DNA of 64,000 bases from Zeus faber (GCA_960531495.1 CAUIJY010000071.1:930001-994000); one strand, 5' to 3'. Shown: positions 10,101-21,220, counted from the first letter of the stretch. The notes: generated by a model not told the origin, from the sequence alone. Numbers and translations are program-made.

Positions 10101-10904
10101 AAACTGATTGTCTCTTTCGGGGAAAAATTTGATCAAAGCCTACGACCTGAGTGGCGAGGCATGCTCAAAGAGAAAGGACCCAAGGTGCAGGATGATGCCC
10201 TGAACTTCCTCCTGTGCCTTAGAGGAAAATTCCCCACCATCCAATCAGTGAAAACCAGAGACTGGTATAGATTACTCATTTCAAAGATTGTGACAATTCC
10301 AGCTTCAGAAAAGGCCTGGTCAAGGATATTTCCTGGCTATTCAATTAGAAATATATGGAACAACATGGAAATCCCTTTTGCCACATCAGCCATCTTCCAC
10401 CTGGATTTCAAGATAAGGCACAGGAGGATTTTTACTGGCATCATCCTGCATCAAATACACAAAGACTTGCACAAGAGGGAGTGTGCGGTCTGCATGGAAG
10501 AAGCAGAAGACATTGAGCACCTGTTCCTTAGGTGCACGGCCCTCACGAACTATAGGGAGAGGGTCAAGAGCCTACTGGTGGAACATTGTGGCCTTAGGAG
10601 ACTAACAGGGCTTACATGGGACTGGGCCTACATGTTTGGCCCCCCCCCCAAAACAAAGAGTCCAACGGAAAACTTACTGATAAACACTGTGCTGGCATTT
10701 GCCAGGCGCGCAACATGGACAAGAAGGAACTTGGCACTATATGAGGGTAGAGACGTAAGCATACAAAGCCTCTTTGGAAACTCACTAAAAGCCCACCTAT
10801 CGTTGGTATATGGAGGAAACAAAGACCTTTTTGTAAGCCAATTCATGCAACAAACTACCCTACTCCAGGAAACTGAATGCCACTCTCTCTCCTTCGCATT
10901 CTGA
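7110..10904 (+). CDS. ORF2: LINE ORF2: APE endonuclease and reverse transcriptase
   Basis: A 1,264-residue protein that nicks target DNA and reverse transcribes the LINE RNA there. I chose ATG 7,110; the frame is open to GTG 7,101, which I reject as a start. The endonuclease (residues 1 to about 230) has the expected catalytic set: Asn10, Glu34 in LQETWW, Tyr106 in IYAPN, Asp134 and Asn136 in GDFN, Asp198 in SRID, and Asp222-His223 in SDH. The reverse transcriptase spans about 495-760, with Asp586 in VDLEKAFD, RQGCPLSALLY from 644 and YADD at 687-690. A C-terminal CX2CX8HX4C motif (Cys1125, Cys1128, His1137, Cys1142) matches the zinc knuckle of L1 ORF2. Runs of 11 A (8,221-8,231) and 10 C (10,640-10,649) are both in frame. 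TGA is followed directly by TAG. No key residue is missing. Confidence 0.96.
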   Translation: MISFTTLNANGLRSKSKIDSVLQTLNSDVVCLQETWWDQEHHDYVANQRNKQVFSNHGSARSCGVAIISKIALGMSAEEIYKDDQGRVLIVDFSLNKQRYRIINIYAPNNENHRKQFFIELKKWYGNNVIITGDFNVALTKMDVSVNNTFKSDASRTTLMNLINHHNLVEMWRISNPLKRDFSRRQIVKGVLKQSRIDLCLASSSIIRDINKIKYEFNSWSDHASLYWQLGDDGRPRGGGIWCFNASLLEDQTFKKKIRNLLSNITDELAIEGNYIKSWDDVKRRIKRACINYSKEKGWREGMEERTLRDLLAKEITLLDHDPDRSCAKFEEYEAKLHSFEKKRCIGAAVRSRFKNITDGEKCTAFFLGLEKKKQNKARMGPIENSKGEIIVEQEDILDEIHRYYENLFTSNSSNPKQTKEILECIDREINHIDKEECDTVITLAEVELAIDGLNKNKSPGPDGISTEFYQCFKAQLAPLLLKLYTSIRVNQTTPDSLTKGIITIVFKNKGCRNQLKNYRPISLLNSDYKILAKILANRLKAVIGSIISNTQTYSIPGRDITDSINTIRDTVKTMTMQRGLLLGVDLEKAFDRVEHPFLWSVMEKFGFGAKFIDWIKVLYRSASSRVKCNGLLTRDIRIERSVRQGCPLSALLYTLVAEPLALLILKDKNIKGILTPNGNKTKIVQYADDINIMVSDGDSIDHVFKHLGAYEKASGARINKEKSAIMFCGKNQKTINKWGLKETTGCREILGVYIGKDESEARDKTWKSVIIKIQCTLNLWGARGLSLKGKVIVSNALVLSKINHALGTCELPDWALNSLNGEISSFLWKGKGNMIAHRTLIANKREGGLGLIDIGAKRDALRVKLIGKFLDSTRQYPWEDALAGYLAEFGERSKYNLCTHYPRKTYSGLPGFYQEVLEAWGRILPHLRPECSKKEHVLQLPFLSNPCFTYNGRNLVSSHLTAAGLTRVGQVTDHKGNFDIGNVLWELDRWKVQYREKLIVSFGEKFDQSLRPEWRGMLKEKGPKVQDDALNFLLCLRGKFPTIQSVKTRDWYRLLISKIVTIPASEKAWSRIFPGYSIRNIWNNMEIPFATSAIFHLDFKIRHRRIFTGIILHQIHKDLHKRECAVCMEEAEDIEHLFLRCTALTNYRERVKSLLVEHCGLRRLTGLTWDWAYMFGPPPKTKSPTENLLINTVLAFARRATWTRRNLALYEGRDVSIQSLFGNSLKAHLSLVYGGNKDLFVSQFMQQTTLLQETECHSLSFAF

Positions 10905-11002
10905 TAGGATAGAGAATGGGAGAAAAAGGGAAAACATGTATTTCCCAAGTGTTTAAAAATGTTTTCTTGGCATAATTGTTACTGTTGATGATTCTGTATT
11001 TT

Positions 11003-11008
<6 letters not shown>
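10905..11008 (+). other. LINE 3' UTR
   Basis: About 104 nt of AT-rich sequence between the ORF2 stop and the A tail. It has no AATAAA. It contains the hairpin at 10,928-10,946, and its last 20 bases are T-rich. Confidence 0.85.
10928..10946 (+). other. 3'-UTR stem-loop matching the target site
   Basis: GGGAAA (10,928-10,933) pairs with TTTCCC (10,941-10,946) around the 7-base loop ACATGTA. The same ACATGTATTT begins the satellite directly after the A tail (11,043-11,052). Some LINEs (the UnaL2 type) use a 3' stem-loop that the reverse transcriptase recognises. The shape is read from sequence; function is inferred. Confidence 0.5.

Positions 11009-11043
<35 letters not shown>
11009..11043 (+). 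other. LINE poly(A) tail
   Basis: An unbroken run of 35 A. One or two of the last A bases may belong to the satellite, which reads AACATGTATTT here in intact units. It marks the 3' end of a reverse-transcribed copy on the + strand, and the lack of interruptions points to a recent insertion. Confidence 0.95.
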
Positions 11044-11044
<1 letters not shown>

Positions 11045-11230
11045 ATGTATTTGTCGAGTTATGATCATTTTCATCATTATGTGTACATGTGGGAAAAAAC
11101 GCATTTTCAGCCGATTTAAACGTCGAAAAGGGGAATTGCTTAAACGCTTCAGTCATTACTCTGTGTGACAGTGTCAGACAGTTTAATTACAATGGTGAAC
11201 TAGTATATGCTGCTAAAGTGTTGTTTGTCA
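11044..11230 (-). repeat. Beta satellite remnant between LINE and inversion point
   Basis: Part of one X unit in reverse orientation, continuing the array interrupted by the LINE. It starts at CATGTATTTGTCGAG and ends at TTTGTCA, where the orientation flips. It has the GTAATTAAACTG and AAGCAATTCC variants (read reversed) that are also found near 23,150-23,230. Confidence 0.92.
11226..11230. other. Inversion junction of the satellite array
   Basis: Left of this point every unit is reversed; right of it every unit is forward. The left side reads as the reversed start of an X unit (GTTGTTTGTCA) and the right side continues as the middle of a forward X unit (CACAGAGTAATGACTG). The five bases TGTCA belong to both, so the join has 5 bp of microhomology. 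Both partners are dyad elements of the X unit (D1 and D2). The complement TGACA lies at 11,166-11,170 on the left, leaving 55 nt between the two. Confidence 0.9.
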
Positions 11231-12581
11231 CACAGAGTAATGACTGAAGCGTTTAACCAATTCCCCTTTTCGACGTTTAAATCGGCTGAAAATGCGTTTT
11301 TTCCCACATGTGCACACAATGATGAAAATAATCATAACTCGACAAATACATTGTACATGGGCCTAAAACTGTTTGACAAACAACACTTTAGCAGCATATA
11401 CTAGTTCACCATTGTATTTAAACTGTCTGACACTGTCACACAGAGTAATGACTGAAGCGTTTAACCAATTCCCCTTTTCGACGTTTAAATCGGCTGAAAA
11501 TGCGTTTTTTCCCACATGTGCACACAATGATGAAAATGATCATAACTCCACAAATACATGTTAGATGGGCCTAGAAATCTGTGAGAAACACTTAAGAAGC
11601 ACTTAATAGTTCATCATATTAATTAAATTTCTATGCTGTACTGCAGCATTCTGAATCATTCACCTCTGAATAGACAATGGTTCGGTGTTTCTCTAATTCA
11701 GCTAGACAGCAAACCGTCACAAGTTCTGAAAATGATCATAACTCCAGAAATACATGTTAGATGGGCATAGAAATCTGAGAGAAAAACTTAGGAAGCACAT
11801 AATAGTTCATCATATTAATTAAATTTCAATGCTGTACTGCAGCATTCTGAATCATTCACTTCTGAAGAGACAATGGTTCGGTGTTTCTCTAATTCAGCTA
11901 GACAGCAAACCGTCCAATGTTCTGAAAATGCTCATACCTCGACAAATACATGTTGTATGGGCCTAAAACTGTTTGACAAACAACGCTTTAGCAGCATATA
12001 CTAGTTCACCATTGTATTTAAACTGTCTGACACTGTCACACAGAGTAATGACTGAAGCGTTTAACCAATTCCCCTTTTCGACGTTTAAATCGGCTGAAAA
12101 TGCGTTTTTTCCCACATGTGCACACTATGATGAAAATGATCCTAACTCCACAAATACATGTTAGATGGGCATAGAAATCTGAGAGAAAAACTTAGGAAGT
12201 ACATAATAGTTCATCATATTAATAAAATTTCTATGTTCTACTACAGCATTCTGAATCATTCACCTCTGAAGAGACAATGGTTCGGTGTTTCTCTAATTCA
12301 GCTAGACAGCAAACCGTCCAATGTTCTGAAAATGCTCATACCTCGACAAATACATGTTGTATGGGCCTAAAACTGTTTGACAAACAACGCTTTAGCAGCA
12401 TAAACTAGTTCACCATTGTATTTAGACTGTCTGACACTGTCACACAGAGTAATGACTGAAGCGTTTAACCAATTCCCCTTTTCGATGTTTAAATCGGCTG
12501 AAAATGCGTTTTTTCCCACATGTGCACATAATGATGAAAACGATCATAACTCGACAAATACATGTTAGATGGGCCTAAAAC

Positions 12582-12594
12582 TGTTTGACAAACA
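12582..12594. other. Dyad D1 in X unit
   Basis: TGTTTG-A-CAAACA is a perfect odd palindrome with 6-bp arms. About half of X units have it whole; the others read TGGTTG in the left arm. Beta Y units lack it. Confidence 0.7.
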
Positions 12595-12634
12595 ACACTT
12601 TAGCAGCATATACTAGTTCACCATTGTATTTAAA

Positions 12635-12655
12635 CTGTCTGACACTGTCAAACAG
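12635..12655. other. Dyad D2 in X unit
   Basis: CTGT-n-TGACA-C-TGTCA-n-ACAG pairs at nine of ten positions around a central C. The core TGACA-C-TGTCA is kept in nearly all beta and alpha X units. It lies 57 bp from the centre of D1. The array inversion broke within this element. Confidence 0.7.
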
Positions 12656-12778
12656 AGTAATGACTGAAGCGTTTAACCAATTCCCCTTTTCGACGTTTAA
12701 ATCGGCTGAAAATGCGTTTTTTCCCACATGTGCACACAATGATGAAAATGATCATAACTCCACAAATACATGTTAGAT

Positions 12779-12974
12779 GGGCCTAGAAATCTGTGAGAAA
12801 CACTTAAGAAGCACATAATAGTTCATCATATTAATTAAATTTCTATGCTGTACTGCAGCATTCTGAATCATTCACCTCTGAAGAGACAATGGTTCGGTGT
12901 TTCTCTAATTCTACTAGACAGCAAACCGTCCAATGTTCTGAAAATGCTCATACCTCGACAAATACATGTTGTAT
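12779..12974 (+). repeat. Example beta Y unit, 196 bp
   Basis: One full Y unit, here a Y1-start/Y2-end hybrid. It contains CTTAAGAAGCACATAATAG, a PstI-like CTGCAG in GTACTGCAGCATTC, GGTTCGGTGTTTCTC and CTAGACAGCAAACCGTC. It shares only its two ends with X. Together X and Y make the 404-bp dimer seen through much of the array. Confidence 0.9.
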
Positions 12975-13399
12975 GGGCCTAAAACTGTTTGACAAACAAC
13001 GCTTTAGCAGCATATACTAGTTCACCATTGTATTTAAACTGTCTGACACTGTCACACAGAGTAATGACTGAAGCGTTTAAGCAATTCCCCTTTTCGACGT
13101 TTAAATCGGCTGAAAATGCGTTTTTTCCCACATGTACACATAATGATGAAAATGATCATAACTCGACAAATACATGTTAGATGGGCCTAAAACTGGTTGA
13201 CAAACAACGCTTTAGCAGCATATACTAGTTCACCATTGTATTTAAACTGTCTGACACTGTCACACAGAGTAATGACTGAAGCGTTTAACCAATTCTCCTT
13301 TTCGACGTTTAAATCGGCTGAAAATGCGTTTTTTCCCACATGTGCATATAATGATGAAAATGATCATAACTCGACAAATACATCTTAGATGGGCCGACA

Positions 13400-16300
13400 A
13401 CTGTTTGACAAACAACACTTTAGCAGCATATACTAGTTCACCATTGTATTTAAACTGTCTGACACTGTCACACAGAGTAATGACTGAAGCGTTTAAGCAA
13501 TTCCCCTTTTCGACGTTTAAATCGGCTGAAAATGCGTTTTTTCCCACATGTACACATAATGATGAAAATGATCATAACTCGACAAATACATGTTAGATGG
13601 GCCTAAAACTGGTTGACAAACAACACTTTAGCAGCATATACTAGTTCACCAATGTATTTAAACTGTCTGACACTGTCACACAGAGTAATGACTGAAGCGT
13701 TTAACCAATTCCCCTTTTCGACGGTTAAATCGGCTGAAAATGCGTTTTTTCCCACATGTACACACTATGATGAAAATGATCATAACTCCACAAATACATG
13801 TTAGATGGGCCTAGAAATCTGTGAGAAACACTTAAGAAGCACATAATAGTTCATCATATTAATTAAATTTCTATGCTGTACTGCAGCATTCTGAATCATT
13901 CACCTATGAAGAGACAATGGTTCGGTGTTTCTCAAATTCAGCTAGACAGCAAACCGTCACAAGTTCTGAAAATGATCATAACCCCAGAAATACATGTTAG
14001 ATGGGCATAGAAATCTGAGAGAAAAACTTAGGAAGCACATAATAGTTCATCATATTAATAAAATTTCTATGCTGTACTGCAGCATTCTGAATCATTCACC
14101 TCTGAAGAGACAATGGTTCGGTGTTTCTCTAATTCAGCTAGACAGCAAACCGTCCAATGTTCTGAAAATGCTCATACCTCGACAAATACATGTTGTATGG
14201 GCCTAAAACTGTTTGACAAACAACGCTTTAGCAGCATATACTAGTTCACCATTGTAATTAAACTGTCTGACACTGTCACACAGAGTTATGACTGAAGCGT
14301 TTAAGCAATTCCCCTTTTCGACGTTTAAATCGGCTGAAAATGCGTTTTTTCCCACATGTACACATAATGATGAAAATGATCATAACTCGACAAATACATG
14401 TTAGATGGGCCTAAAACTGGTTGACAAACAACACTTTAGCAGCATATACTAGTTCACCATTGTATTTAAACTGTCTGACACTGTCACACAGAGTAATGAC
14501 TGAAGCGTTTAACCAATTCCCCTTTTCGACGTTTAAATCGGCTGAAAATGCGTTTTTTCCCACATGTGCACACAATGATGAAAATGATCATAACTCCACA
14601 AATACATGTTAGATGGGCCTAGAAATCTGTGAGAAACACTTAAGAAGCACATAATAGTTCATCATATTAATTAAATTTCTATGCTGTACTGCAGCATTCT
14701 GAATCATTCACCTCTGAAGAGACAATGGTTCGGTGTTTCTCTAATTCAGTTAGACAGCAAACCGTCACAAGTTCTGAAGATGATCATAACTCCAGAAATA
14801 CATGTTAGATGGGTATAGAAATCTGAGAGAAAAACTTAGGAAGCACATAATAGTTCATCACATTAATTAAATTTCAATGCTGTACTGCAGCATTCTGAAT
14901 CATTCACCTCTGAAGAGACAATGGTTCGGTGTTTCTCTAATTCTACTAGACAGCAAACCGTCCAATGTTCTGAAAATGCTCATACCTCGACAAATACATG
15001 TTGTATGGGCCTAAAACTGTTTGACAAACAACGCTTTAGCAGCATATACTAGTTCACCATTGTATTTAAACTGTCTGACACTGTCACACAGAGTAATGAC
15101 TGAAGCGTTTAAGCAATTCCCCTTTTCGACGTTTAAATCGGCTGAAAATGCGTTTTTTCCCACATGTACACATAATGATGAAAATGATCATAACTCGACA
15201 AATACATGTTAGATGGGCCTAAAACTGGTTGACAAACAACGCTTTAGCAGCATATACTAGTTCACCATTGTATTTAAACTGTCTGACACTGTCACACAGA
15301 GTAATGACTGAAGCGTTTAAGCAATTCCCCTTTTCGACGTTTAAATCGGCTGAAAATGCGTTTTTTCCCACATGTACACATAATGATGAAAATGATCATA
15401 ACTCGACAAATACATGTTAGATGGGCCTAAAACTGGTTGACAAACAACACTTTAGCAGCATATACTAGTTCACCAATGTATTTAAACTGTCTGACACTGT
15501 CACACAGAGTAATGACTGAAGCGTTTAACCAATTCCCCTTTTCGACGGTTAAATCGGCTGAAAATGCGTTTTTTCCCACATGTACACACTATGATGAAAA
15601 TGATCATAACTCCACAAATACATGTTAGATGGGCCTAGAAATCTGTGAGAAACACTTAAGAAGCACATAATAGTTCATCATATTAATTAAATTTCTATGC
15701 TGTACTGCAGCATTCTGAATCATTCACCTATGAAGAGACAATGGTTCGGTGTTTCTCAAATTCAGCTAGACAGCAAACCGTCACAAGTTCTGAAAATGAT
15801 CATAACCCCAGAAATACATGTTAGATGGGCATAGAAATCTGAGAGAAAAACTTAGGAAGCACATAATAGTTCATCATATTAATAAAATTTCTATGCTGTA
15901 CTGCAGCATTCTGAATCATTCACCTCTGAAGAGACAATGGTTCGGTGTTTCTCTAATTCAGCTAGACAGCAAACCGTCCAATGTTCTGAAAATGCTCATA
16001 CCTCGACAAATACATGTTGTATGGGCCTAAAACTGTTTGACAAACAACGCTTTAGCAGCATATACTAGTTCACCATTGTAATTAAACTGTCTGACACTGT
16101 CACACAGAGTTATGACTGAAGCGTTTAAGCAATTCCCCTTTTCGACGTTTAAATCGGCTGAAAATGCGTTTTTTCCCACATGTACACATAATGATGAAAA
16201 TGATCATAACTCGACAAATACATGTTAGATGGGCCTAAAACTGGTTGACAAACAACACTTTAGCAGCATATACTAGTTCACCATTGTATTTAAACTGTCT

Positions 16301-17047
16301 GACACTGTCACACAGAGTAATGACTGAAGCGTTTAACCAATTCCCCTTTTCGACGTTTAAATCGGCTGAAAATGCGTTTTTTCCCACATGTGCACACAAT
16401 GATGAAAATGATCATAACTCCACAAATACATGTTAGATGGGCCTAGAAATCTGTGAGAAACACTTAAGAAGCACATAATAGTTCATCATATTAATTAAAT
16501 TTCTATGCTGTACTGCAGCATTCTGAATCATTCACCTCTGAAGAGACAATGGTTCGGTGTTTCTCTAATTCAGTTAGACAGCAAACCGTCACAAGTTCTG
16601 AAGATGATCATAACTCCAGAAATACATGTTAGATGGGTATAGAAATCTGAGAGAAAAACTTAGGAAGCACATAATAGTTCATCACATTAATTAAATTTCA
16701 ATGCTGTACTGCAGCATTCTGAATCATTCACCTCTGAAGAGACAATGGTTCGGTGTTTCTCTAATTCAGCTAGACAGCAAACCGTCCAATGTTCTGAAAA
16801 TGCTCATACCTCGACAAATACATGTTGTATGGGCCTAAAACTGTTTGACAAACAACGCTTTAGCAGCATATACTAGTTCACCATTGTAATTAAACTGTCT
16901 GACACTGTCACATAGAGTAATGACTGAAGCGTTTAAGCAATTCCCCTTTTCGACGTTTAAATCGGCTGAAAATGCGTTTTTTCCCACATGTACACATAAT
17001 GATGAAACTGATCATAACTCGACAAATACATGTTAGATGGGCCTAAA
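13400..17047 (+). repeat. 1,824-bp tandem duplication
   Basis: Units at 13,405, 13,613, 13,994 and 14,421 recur at 15,229, 15,437, 15,818 and 16,245. The offset is five X plus four Y units. Rare variants are shared, among them GACGGTTAAATC (13,721 and 15,545) and CACCTATGAAGAG. The second copy departs near 16,765, where CAGCTAG replaces TACTAG. Confidence 0.85.
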
Positions 17048-18059
17048 ACTGGTTGACAAACAACACTTTAGCAGCATATACTAGTTCACCAATGTATTTA
17101 AACTGTCTGACACTGTCACACAGAGTAATGACTGAAGCGTTTAACCAATTCCCCTTTTCGACGTTTAAATCGGCTGAAAATGCGTTTTTTCCCACATGTG
17201 CACACAATGATGAAAATGATCATAACTCCACAAATACATGTTAGATGGGCCTAGAAATCAGTGAGAAACACTTAAGAAGCACATAATAGTTCATCATATT
17301 AATAAAATTTCTATGCTGTACTGCAGCATTCTGAATCATTCACCTCTGAAGAGACAATGGTTCGGTGTTTCTCTAATTCAGCTAGACAGCAAACCGTCCA
17401 ATGTTCTGAAAATGCTCATACCTCGTCAAATACAATGTTGTATGGGCCTAAAACTGTTTGACAAACAACGCTTTAGCAGCATATACTAGTTCACCATTGT
17501 ATTTAAACTGTCTGACACTGTCACACAGAGAAATGACTGAAGCGTTTAAGCAATTCCCCTTTTCGACGTTTAAATCGGCTGAAAATGCGTTTTTTCCCAC
17601 ATGTACACATAATGATGAAAATGATCATAACTCGACAAATACATGTTAGATGGGCCTAAAACTGGTTGACAAACAACACTTTAGCAGCATATACTAGTTC
17701 ACCAATGTATTTAAACTGTCTGACACTGTCACACAGAGTAATGACTGAAGCGTTTAACCAATTCCCCTTTTCGACGTTTAAATCGGCTGAAAATGCGTTT
17801 TTTCCCACATGTGCACACAATGATGAAAATGATCATAACTCCACAAATACATGTTAGATGGGCCTAGAAATCTGTGAGAAACACTTAAGAAGCACATAAT
17901 AGTTCATCATATTAATTAAATTTCTATGCTGTACTGCAGCATTCTGAATCATTCACCTCTGAAGAGACAATGGTTCGGTGTTTCTCTAATTCAGTTAGAC
18001 AGCAAACCGTCACAAGTTCTGAAGATGATCATAACTCCAGAAATACATGTTAGATGGGC

Positions 18060-21000
18060 ATAGAAATCTGAGAGAAAAACTTAGGAAGCACATAATAGTT
18101 CATCATATTAATTAAATTTCAATGCTGTACTGCAGCATTCTGAATCATTCACCTCTGAAGAGACAATGGTTCGGTGTTTCTCTAATTCAGCTAGACAGCA
18201 AACCGTCCAATGTTCTGAAAATGCTCATACCTCGACAAATACATGTTGTATGGGCCTAAAACTGTTTGACAAACAACGCTTTAGCAGCATATACTAGTTC
18301 ACCATTGTATTTAAACTGTCTGACACTGTCACACAGAGTACTGACTGAAGCGTTCAAGCAATTCCCCTTTTCGACGTTTAAATCGGCTGAAAATGCGTTT
18401 TTTCCCACATGTACACATAATGATGAAAATGATCATAACTCGACAAATACATGTTAGATGGGCCTAAAACTGTTTGACAAACAACACTTTAGCAGCATAT
18501 ACTAGTTCACCATTGTATTTAAACTGTCTGACACTGTCAAACAGAGTAATGACTGAAGCGTTTAACCAATTCCCCTTTTCGACGTTTAAATCGGCTGAAA
18601 ATGCGTTTTTTCCCACATGTGCACACAATGATGAAAATGATCATAACTCCACAAATACATGTTAGATGGGCCTAGAAATCTGTGAGAAACACTTAAGAAG
18701 CACATAATAGTTCATCATATTAATTAAATTTCTATGCTGTACTGCAGCATTCTGAATCATTCACCTCTGAAGAGACAATGGTTCGGTGTTTCTCTAATTC
18801 AGCTAGACAGCAAACCGTCACAAGTTCTGAAAATGATCATAACTCCAGAAATACATGTTAGATGGGCATAGAAATCTGAGAGAAAAACTTAGGAAGCACA
18901 TAATAGTTCATCATATTAATAAAATTTCTCTGCTGTACTGCAGCATTCTGAATCATTCACCTCTGAAGAGACAATGGTTCGGTGTTTCTCTAATTCAGCT
19001 AGACAGCAAACCGTCCAATGTTCTGAAAATGCTCATACCTCGTCAAATACATGTTGTATGGGCCTAAAACTGTTTGACAAACAACGCTTTAGCAGCATAT
19101 ACTAGTTCACCATTGTATTTAAACTGTCTGACACTGTCACACAGAGTAATGACTGAAGCGTTTAACCAATTCCCCTTTTCGACGTTTAAATCGGCTGAAA
19201 ATGCCTTTTTTCCCACATGTGCACACAATGATGAAAATGATCATAACTCCACAAATACATGTTAGATGGGCCTAGAAATCTGTGAGAAACACTTAAGAAG
19301 CACATAATAGTTCATCATATTAATTAAATTTCTATGCTGTACTGCAGCATTCTGAATCATTCACCTCTGAATAGACAATGGTTCGGTGTTTCTCTAATTC
19401 AGCTAGACAGCAAACCGTCCAATGTTCTGAAAATGCTCATACCTCGACAAATACATGTTGTATGGGCCTAAAACTGTTTGACAAACAACGCTTTAGCAGC
19501 ATATACTAGTTCACCATTGTATTTAAACTGTCTGACACTGTCACACAGAGTAATGACTGAAGCGTTTAACCAATTCTCCTTTTCGACGTTTAAATCGGCT
19601 GAAAATGCGTTTTTTCCCACATGTGCATATAATGATGAAAATGATCATAACTCGACAAATACATCTTAGATGGGCCGACAACTGTTTGACAAACAACACT
19701 TTAGCAGCATATACTAGTTCACCATTGTATTTAAACTGTCTGACACTGTCACACAGAGTAATGACTGAAGCGTTTAACCAATTCCCCTTTTCGACGTTTA
19801 AATCGGCTGAAAATGCATTTTTTCCCACATGTGCACACAATGATGAAAATGATCATAACTCCACAAATACATGTTAGATGGGCCTACAAATCTGTGAGAA
19901 ACACTTAAGAAGCACATAATAGTTCATCATATTAATTAAATTTCTATGCTGTACTGCAGCATTCTGAATCATTCACCTCTGAAGAGACAATGGTTCGGTG
20001 TTTCTCTAATTCAGCTAGACAGCAAACCGTCACAAGTTCTGAAAATGATCATAACTCCAGAAATACATGTTAGATGGGCATAGAAATCTGAGAGAAAAAC
20101 TTAGGAAGCACATAATTGTTCATCATATTAATTAAATTTCAATGCTGTACTGCAGCATTCTGAATCATTCACCTCTGAAGAGACAATGGTTCGGTGTTTC
20201 TCTAATTCAGCTAGACAGCAAACCGTCCAATGTTCTGAAAATGCTCATACCTCGACAAATACATGTTGTATGGGCCTAAAACTGTTTGACAAACAACGCT
20301 TTAGCAGCATATACTAGTTCACCATTGTATTTAAACTGTCTGACACTGTCACACAGAGTACTGACTGAAGCGTTCAAGCAATTCCCCTTTTCGACGTTTA
20401 AATCGGCTGAAAATGCGTTTTTTCCCACATGTACACATAATGATGAAAATGATCATAACTCGACAAATACATGTTAGATGGGCCTAAAACTGGTTGACAA
20501 ACAACACTTTAGCAGCATATACTAGTTCACCATTGTATTTAAACTGTCTGACACTGTCACACAGAGTAATGACTGAAGCGTTTAACCAATTCCCCTTTTC
20601 GACGTTTAAATCGGCTGAAAATGCGTTTTTTCCCACATGTGCACACTATGATGAAAATGATCCTAACTCCACAAATACATGTTAGATGGGCCTAGAAATC
20701 TGTGAGAAACACTTAAGAAGCACATAATAGTTCATCATATTAATTAAATTTCTATGCTGTACTGCAGCATTCTGAATCATTCACCTCTGAAGAGACAATG
20801 GTTCGGTGTTTCTCTAATTCAGTTAGACAGCAAACCGTCACAAGTTCTGAAAATGATCATAACTCCAGAAATACATGTTAGATGGGCATAGAAATCTGAG
20901 AGAAAAACTTAGGAAGCACATAATAGTTCATCATATTAATAAAATTTCTATGCTGTACTGCAGCATTCTGAATCATTCACCTCTGACGAGACAATGGTTC

Positions 21001-21220
21001 GGTGTTTCTCTAATTCAGCTAGACAGCAAACCGTCCAATGTTCTGAAAATGCTCATACCTCGTCAAATACATGTTGTATGGGCCTAAAACTGTTTGACAA
21101 ACAACGCTTTAGCAGCATATACTAGTTCACCATTGTAATTAAACTGTCTGACACTGTCACACAGAGTAATGACTGAAGCGTTTAACCAATTCCCCTTTTC
21201 GACGTTTAAATCGGCTGAAA
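18060..21220 (+). repeat. 2,020-bp offset duplication
   Basis: Units at 18,266, 18,474, 18,855 and 19,074 recur at 20,286, 20,494, 20,875 and 21,094; the offset equals five X plus five Y. Both copies carry the rare AGTACTGACTGAAGCGTTCAAG variant, which also marks 29,591, 31,819 and 36,066. Confidence 0.75.

Larger units (their letters stand above)
5600..11043 (+). mobile_element. Full-length LINE, L1/Tx1-like non-LTR retrotransposon
   Basis: A complete bicistronic LINE of about 5.4 kb: GC-rich 5' leader (5,600-5,803), ORF1 with an RRM-like region and CCHC knuckles (5,804-7,072), a 37-nt gap, ORF2 with APE endonuclease, reverse transcriptase and C-terminal CCHC motif (7,110-10,904), short 3' UTR and a 35-A tail. 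It copies itself by nicking target DNA and reverse transcribing its RNA from the nick. Beta satellite flanks both sides. No target-site duplication is present; compared with intact units, 13-15 bp are missing. Both frames are open, so it may be competent. The L1/Tx1 placement rests on domain order and motif style and was not tested with a tree. Confidence 0.95.
12571..12778 (+). repeat. Example beta X unit, 208 bp
   Basis: One full unit from GGGCCT to the next GGGCCT. In order it has dyad D1, the tract CATATACTAGTTCACC, TATTTAAA, dyad D2, a GTAATGACTGAAGCG block, TTCGACGTTTAAATCGGC, a T6-C3 run with CACATGTG, and the shared boundary. It represents the majority unit of the array; this copy has AAACAG instead of CACAG at the end of D2. 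Confidence 0.9.

Noticed and set aside
10905..11008. Polyadenylation signal AATAAA in the LINE 3' UTR
   Set aside because: Not found; TTTAAAAATG is the nearest A-rich tract.
5570..11070. Target-site duplication or LTRs around the LINE
   Set aside because: No direct repeat beyond ordinary satellite similarity; flanks fit a small deletion, and there are no LTRs.
12671..12710. CENP-B box in the TTCGACGTTTAAATCGGC block
   Set aside because: TTCG is present, but the A and CGGG positions of the consensus do not match at the required spacing.
12888..12905. Pol III B box (GGTTCGGTGTT) in Y units
   Set aside because: Only GGTTCG matches, and no A box or T-run terminator is at suitable distance, so no tRNA-like or SINE origin is supported.
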